A DNA stretch of 64,000 nt from Acanthopleura granulata. Its lineage: Eukaryota; Mollusca; Polyplacophora; Chitonida; Chitonidae. The notes beneath the pieces were generated by a model that worked only from the letters and a program-made list of their open reading frames with translations, was not told where the DNA came from and made no database searches. Positions within the stretch are counted from its first letter, which is position 1. Each line of letters begins with the position of its first letter. The position numbers and the translations under genes were made by a program. Location: contig JABBOT010000022.1 in the NCBI GenBank assembly GCA_016165875.1, forward strand, positions 1,205,333 through 1,269,332, in the 5' to 3' direction. This document shows, one piece after another, positions 59,690 through 64,000 of the stretch.

Positions 59690-60800
59690 CCATCACATGC
59701 CTTGTATATGTCCGAAACTCATATCAATGCCTTACATGCCGCAGGAACTCGAATCACTGCCTTGTGTGTTGCTGAACTCGTATCACTGCCTTGCTTGTGG
59801 GCCGGAACTTGTATCATTGCTTTGTATATGGCCGAAACTGATATCACTGCCTTGCATGTGGCCGAAACTCGTATCATTGCTTTGTATATGGCCGAAACTG
59901 ATATCACTGCCTTGCATGTGGCCGGAACTCGTATCATTGCTTTGTATATGGCCGAAACTGATATCACTGCCTTGCATGTGGCCGGAACTCGTATCACTGC
60001 CTTTGTGTGTGGCCGGAACTTGTATCATTGCCTTGTATGTGACTCGAATTGTGTATCGGAACTCGATTCAATACCTTGTGGTTCGCCGGAACTCGCATCG
60101 ATGCCTTGTATGTGGCCGAACTGGCATCACCATTACCTTGTGTGTGGCCAAACTGGCATCACTACCTTGTGTGTAGCCGAACTCGCAACATCGCCTTGTA
60201 TGTGTTCGGAACTAATATCATTGCCTTGTATGTGTCCGGAACTCGTATCATTACCTTGTATGTGGCCGAATTCGCATCGATGCCTTGTGTGTGGCCGAAC
60301 TGGCATAACCATTACCTTGTGTGTGGCCAAACTCGCATCAATGCCTTGTGTGTAGCCGAACTCGCGTCATTGTCTTGTGTGCGGTCGCACTAGCACCACT
60401 GCCTTGTACGAGGCCGAACTCGTATCATTGCCTTGTATGTGGCCGGAACTCGTATCACTACCTTATATGTGGCCGAAACTCATATCATTGCCTTGTATGT
60501 GGCCGGAACTCGTATCATTACCTTGTATGTTGCCGAACTCGCATTGATGCCTTGTGTGTAGCCGAACTCGCATCATTGCCTTGTGTGTGGTAGCACTCGC
60601 ATCACTGCCTTGTACGTGGCCGGATTTGCATCATTGCCTTGTATATGGCCAGAACTCGCACCAGTGTCTTGTATGTGGCCGAACTTGCACTATTCCCTTG
60701 GATATGGCCGAGCTCTCACCATTGCCTTGTATGTGGCTGAACTCGCATCAGTGCTTTTCATGTGGCCGGAACTCGCATCTCTGCCGCGTATGTGACTGAA
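59690..60800. repeat. Minisatellite, about 30-base unit, about 36 copies
   Basis: Unit 'gccttgtatgtggccgaact' 'cgtatcatt' with 'ggaact' or 'gaaact' variants. From 59806 to 59990 it forms an almost perfect 60-base dimer. Long open frames on both strands (for example 59678-60355) come from the repeat. Confidence 0.95.
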
Positions 60801-61134
60801 CTCGCATCATTATTATATATATAATGAACAGCTGCAAACAATCCGCTGCACACGTGGGTATTTCAGCATTTCTGTTGGCTACATCCGACAAAATAGAGCC
60901 TACACCGGTCGGAAGCACATGTGACATAGTTATAAGGCATCACCAAAGCCAGGAGATTTGCCCCCTCGGGTTGCATGTGGTTATGAACAGTTGCACACGC
61001 TCGCAAGCAATGTTTCAAACTAAACGTACATTATAAATGTAAAATCCCTTCGTTACACCCGTGACCACCACGCCTGTTAGGCTTCATTCATGCACATTAT
61101 ACATAAATGGTGACAGGTAAGTATCCAATCACAT

Positions 61135-61475
61135 AATTTATTTATTTATTTATTTATTTATTTATATATTTATTTATTTATTTCTTACTATTACTTTATA
61201 CCCATAATATACCGGTCAGATTTTATGGATGGAGAAAATCGGACTGCATGTCCAGGATATAAATCCACAGACTTTTGGCAAGTTACTGACAGACTTTATC
61301 ATGTAGATGCAAACTGTATTGGATGAATTATAAACCACCTTGGCACCAGAAACCTGCGGATGGTCGTGTGTTTCCCTAGGGCTCTGTCCGGTTTCCTTCC
61401 ACCAAAATGCTGGCCGCCGCCGTACAAGTGAAACATTCTTGAGTACGGCGTAAAACATCAATAAAATAGATAAAT
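61135..61475. mobile_element. Two SINE fragments in inverted orientation
   Basis: 61135-61300 is a minus-strand fragment starting with a (TTTA)n tail and reading 'ccggtcagattttatggatg'. 61350-61475 is a plus-strand fragment with 'ggtttccttccaccaaaatg', 'cgtacaagtgaaacattctt' and 'gtaaaacatcaataaaatag'. They face away from each other with tails outward. Confidence 0.75.
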
Positions 61476-61984
61476 ATAAGCGGTCTTTAAAGAAAGTTGA
61501 ACTGTGTTTACGGACAGATTTAGTCACCATAAATAATACAGGCGACAGACAACAGTCATGATAGTCTTTGCAGTATCTAATTATTCTAGAAGAGTCACAA
61601 CATAAGGTCGATTATGTGTGATAAATTATTAACATATTCTGCATCTCAGGAGGTTTTTGTTCCCCACTGTTTGGTGCTCATTTCCTGCTATCGGGGTATT
61701 ACTCACAAAGAGGTCTTTTACCTTACATCTATAAGTGAATTAACTCAGTCGTGCTTTTCTTATTGTTTTCTGACAGATACAGTGATAAACAAGAATAGAA
61801 ACTGTCTTCTTTTTAGGAGGTGGCTTAAACACTTTCGGCTCCGTTTAGGGATATTCGTGTTTTGGTATAGAAACAATGAAGTATAACTATCTACAAACAT
61901 TTTTTGTACTTTTGTACCACTTTTCTTTACCAGCATTTTCTTGAATGAATTCAAACATCAGGGAGTTAAGAGTATAGATTAAGC

Positions 61985-62295
61985 GCACCGCGGTTTGTTT
62001 ATTTGCCTGGAGTTCAACGTCGCTTTTAACATTATTTCCGCTATGCATGAAAAAGTCAGGCCCAGTGTAGATGTATATTTATACCGCAGTCTCACTGGAC
62101 CGCCATGCCGGAAACACTAGGCGTGACACCCTAGGCAGTGATACCTAATACTAACACCAAGTTCCTTGTCTTTATCACCTGCCACCAAGGAACATATTTC
62201 TTTTTAGAGTGTTGGGTGTGATCCCGCTAGGGACTAAACTCCGCATTCTGCTTGTGAGGCGGACGCTCTATACCGTCAGCACCAAGCGGTGAACG
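61985..62295 (-). mobile_element. tRNA-derived SINE, diverged
   Basis: 'gcctggagttcaacgtcgct', 'ggaccgccatgccggaaaca', 'ccttgtctttatcacctgcc' and 'ggacgctctataccgtcagc' follow the block order of the SINE at 37022-37372. The head on the minus strand begins 'cttggtgctgacggtataga'. Confidence 0.7.
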
Positions 62296-62570
62296 CACAG
62301 TAATCAGACCGTGAAGATCCGGATGAATTTCGGGAAGGTTTCAGTACAATACGGTTTTGTTCTCTACCAGCAGATAGTGATATTTATCAATGAATGTATG
62401 GGCATAATCTGCTCGATCGCTGCCCTTGTTTGACGTGATCCCTCTTCACCGGTGCTACGAATTACCCATAAGTAGGGGCCTACTCATGAGTACCCATAAG
62501 GACTTAGAATTACCCATAACGACCAGTTTGAGGGCAAAATGCTGTCCGAAAGTAGTTCAATTCACGTTAG

Positions 62571-63363
62571 AAATGTTCTCCGATACAGTTTACCGTCACT
62601 GACTTGCCTTTCATCATTTTCCTTCCAGCCAGTAGACCTTCTAGAGGGACGGGACGGTGTGATGGAAGGAAGGCTCCTTATACGCGCCACAACAGTGTTT
62701 TCAATGACCGAATCTACTCTCGCATATATAAAATGCGGAAACATGATCGGACGACAGGACCCGCCTGAATTTGAAGGCGAAACAAATATAGAAATTTACA
62801 TATGAATATCAACACCCCCTTATATACATATTTATATGTGTGTGTCTGTATGTATCACCAACTGATTTATAAGTTGTTTTCTATTTTTTTCTAGGCTCAC
62901 GTGCACGCTTACCGACAAGGACCACATATAAGGACACAATTTCTGACAGAAAAACACACTGTATTGACAAACCTACTCTAAAAGCAAACAGGAGATGCTG
63001 AAATTCCCAATTAATGTCCACTGAGGTATTTTCCAAATTTCTGTGTCAACATGTACCCATAAGAACCTGTTATCTCCACAAACGTACCAATAATGACGCA
63101 ATTACTGACCGAAAGGCGCGTCATATTGATAAACTCATTATAAAACTAAACAGGAGATACTGAAATCCCCAATCAATACAAACTTATTCGTGTGCCTAGA
63201 AAGAAATTAGAAAGGAAAACAAAATAACTTATAAATCAGTTTTGTGGCGCGTATATGGAGCCTTCCTTCCATCACACCGTCCCGTCCCTCTACAACGTCT
63301 ACTGACTGGAAGAAAAATGATGTAAGGCAAGTCAGTGAGGGTAAACTGTATCGGAGAACATTT
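62571..63363. mobile_element. Foldback element with 120-base outer arms
   Basis: Outer arms 62571-62690 and 63243-63363 are reverse complements ('aaatgttctccgatacagtt' against 'aactgtatcggagaacattt', 'gggacgggacggtgtgatgg' against 'ccatcacaccgtcccgtccc'). Inner arms 62860-62896 and 63193-63241 also pair. On the right the two arms are contiguous; on the left 169 bases separate them. Between the inner arms a ~150-base unit occurs twice ('aaacaggagatgctgaaat' and 'aaacaggagatactgaaat'). No transposase is present. Confidence 0.8.
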
Positions 63364-63524
63364 CTCTTTACTTTCACATCACTGGAGTTCTCCAGACTGT
63401 TGTTGTACTAAAGTTCAGGGCGACAGTTATAACTGTTCAGTTTGGACACTATATATGTGCTATGATACACTTCACACATACCATTCGCTTTCTTATTCTG
63501 TTGTGATTTTTATTTTCGAAAGAC

Positions 63525-63630
63525 AATTGGTTTCGCCCGGGCTCTGTCTGGTTTCCTCCCACCATGATGAAGGCCACCGGCGTGTAAGTGAAATGTTCTT
63601 GAGTATGATGCAAAACTCCAATCAAACAAA
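63525..63630 (+). mobile_element. SINE 3' fragment
   Basis: 'gctctgtctggtttcctccc', 'accatgatgaaggccaccgg', 'gtgtaagtgaaatgttcttg' and 'gcaaaactccaatcaaacaa' are the plus-strand end of the common SINE. Confidence 0.8.
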
Positions 63631-64000
63631 GAAGCAAATTATTTCTCAGTTTCCTTCTCCTGAGATACTGTTGTGCATCTACGATTTCTGTTGGATTGTT
63701 ATTCTATGGTGCCGGGTCCTCTATATTCCACCAATATGTTGCACATAAAATTTGTCAGCAATTTGCTTAAGGTCGGTGGTTCAGACCCCGCACGCCGGTT
63801 TTCTCCATTCATAAGGCTTGTCGCAATCGTGCGAGAGTATAGCCTTCAAAAACGACCAAATGAAATATGTAATGTTTTAGTTTATTCCGCTATCACCTTC
63901 ACCCAACCTCTACCTGCTTTCCGCCACACGTACGCAACTTGCCCAGATTAGACCAGTTTAGAATACATGTAATTTTCCCAAGCAATGGAGCGAGTCTACT

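Larger units (their letters stand above)
54135..64000. other. Gene-free tract rich in SINEs and minisatellites
   Basis: Upstream of the arrestin start I recognise no gene in almost 10 kb. It holds SINEs at 54548-54835, 59040-59170, 61135-61475, 61985-62295 and 63525-63630, minisatellites at 56025-56345, 59190-59655 and 59690-60800, and a foldback element at 62571-63363. The longest open frames (56413, 60176, 60355) are repeat-driven. Confidence 0.65.

Noticed and set aside
59658..60355. Open frames of 172 and 225 codons
   Set aside because: Created by the ~30-base repeat; two overlapping frames show the same kind of repetitive peptide, so neither is likely to be coding.
1..64000. CRISPR arrays, operons, prophage or other bacterial systems
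   Set aside because: The tandem arrays lack unique spacers, and the spliced genes show this is animal nuclear DNA.

Overview
This is nuclear DNA of an animal. The genes are split by GT-AG introns, are separated by kilobases of non-coding DNA, and all encode metazoan (five of six well-recognised) housekeeping proteins. The non-coding part is full of tRNA-derived SINEs whose tails end in (AAAT)n and whose body carries a 'cgtcgtataagtgaaata' type block, plus many minisatellites and frequent TACATGTA-type palindromes. That combination is what I associate with lophotrochozoans (molluscs, brachiopods). The phylum is an inference; the species cannot be read from the window.

Six protein genes can be assembled, most with every splice phase checked: GATB (2251-3912, +, single exon), RPL37 (6378-11173, -, 4 exons), FBXO4 (11412-16705, +, 6 exons), GTF2F1 (20867-33043, -, 13 exons), an unnamed 297-residue protein with an ISY1-like start (33283-36304, +, 5 exons) and an alpha-arrestin of the ARRDC family (45009-54134, -, 7 exons). 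They alternate in direction. RPL37/FBXO4 and GTF2F1/unnamed are head-to-head pairs separated by about 240 bases, so each pair probably shares one bidirectional promoter; the other neighbours converge tail to tail. The genes do not form a pathway: mitochondrial Gln-tRNA synthesis, cytosolic ribosome, SCF ubiquitin ligase, RNA polymerase II initiation, an unknown (possibly nuclear) factor and membrane-protein trafficking.

Region by region: 1-2250 has no recognisable gene and holds a diverged ~190-base repeat. 3913-6377 holds a minisatellite interrupted by a TA-flanked MITE. The 2.8 kb first intron of RPL37 holds a 0.7 kb palindrome. FBXO4 intron 4 holds a 203-base-arm palindrome with a tRNA-like sequence in each arm. 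The introns of GTF2F1 carry five different minisatellites. 36305-45008 is repeats and SINEs. 54135-64000 is almost entirely SINEs, three minisatellite blocks and a foldback element.

The most unusual observation is that two minisatellites appear to have grown out of splice junctions. In the unnamed gene a 64-base unit containing the intron 3 acceptor and the start of exon 4 is repeated upstream, making a ladder of decoy 3' splice sites of which the one three units up stays in frame. In the arrestin gene a 52-base unit just downstream of exon 3 resembles the end of that exon plus its donor site, making a ladder of possible decoy 5' splice sites.
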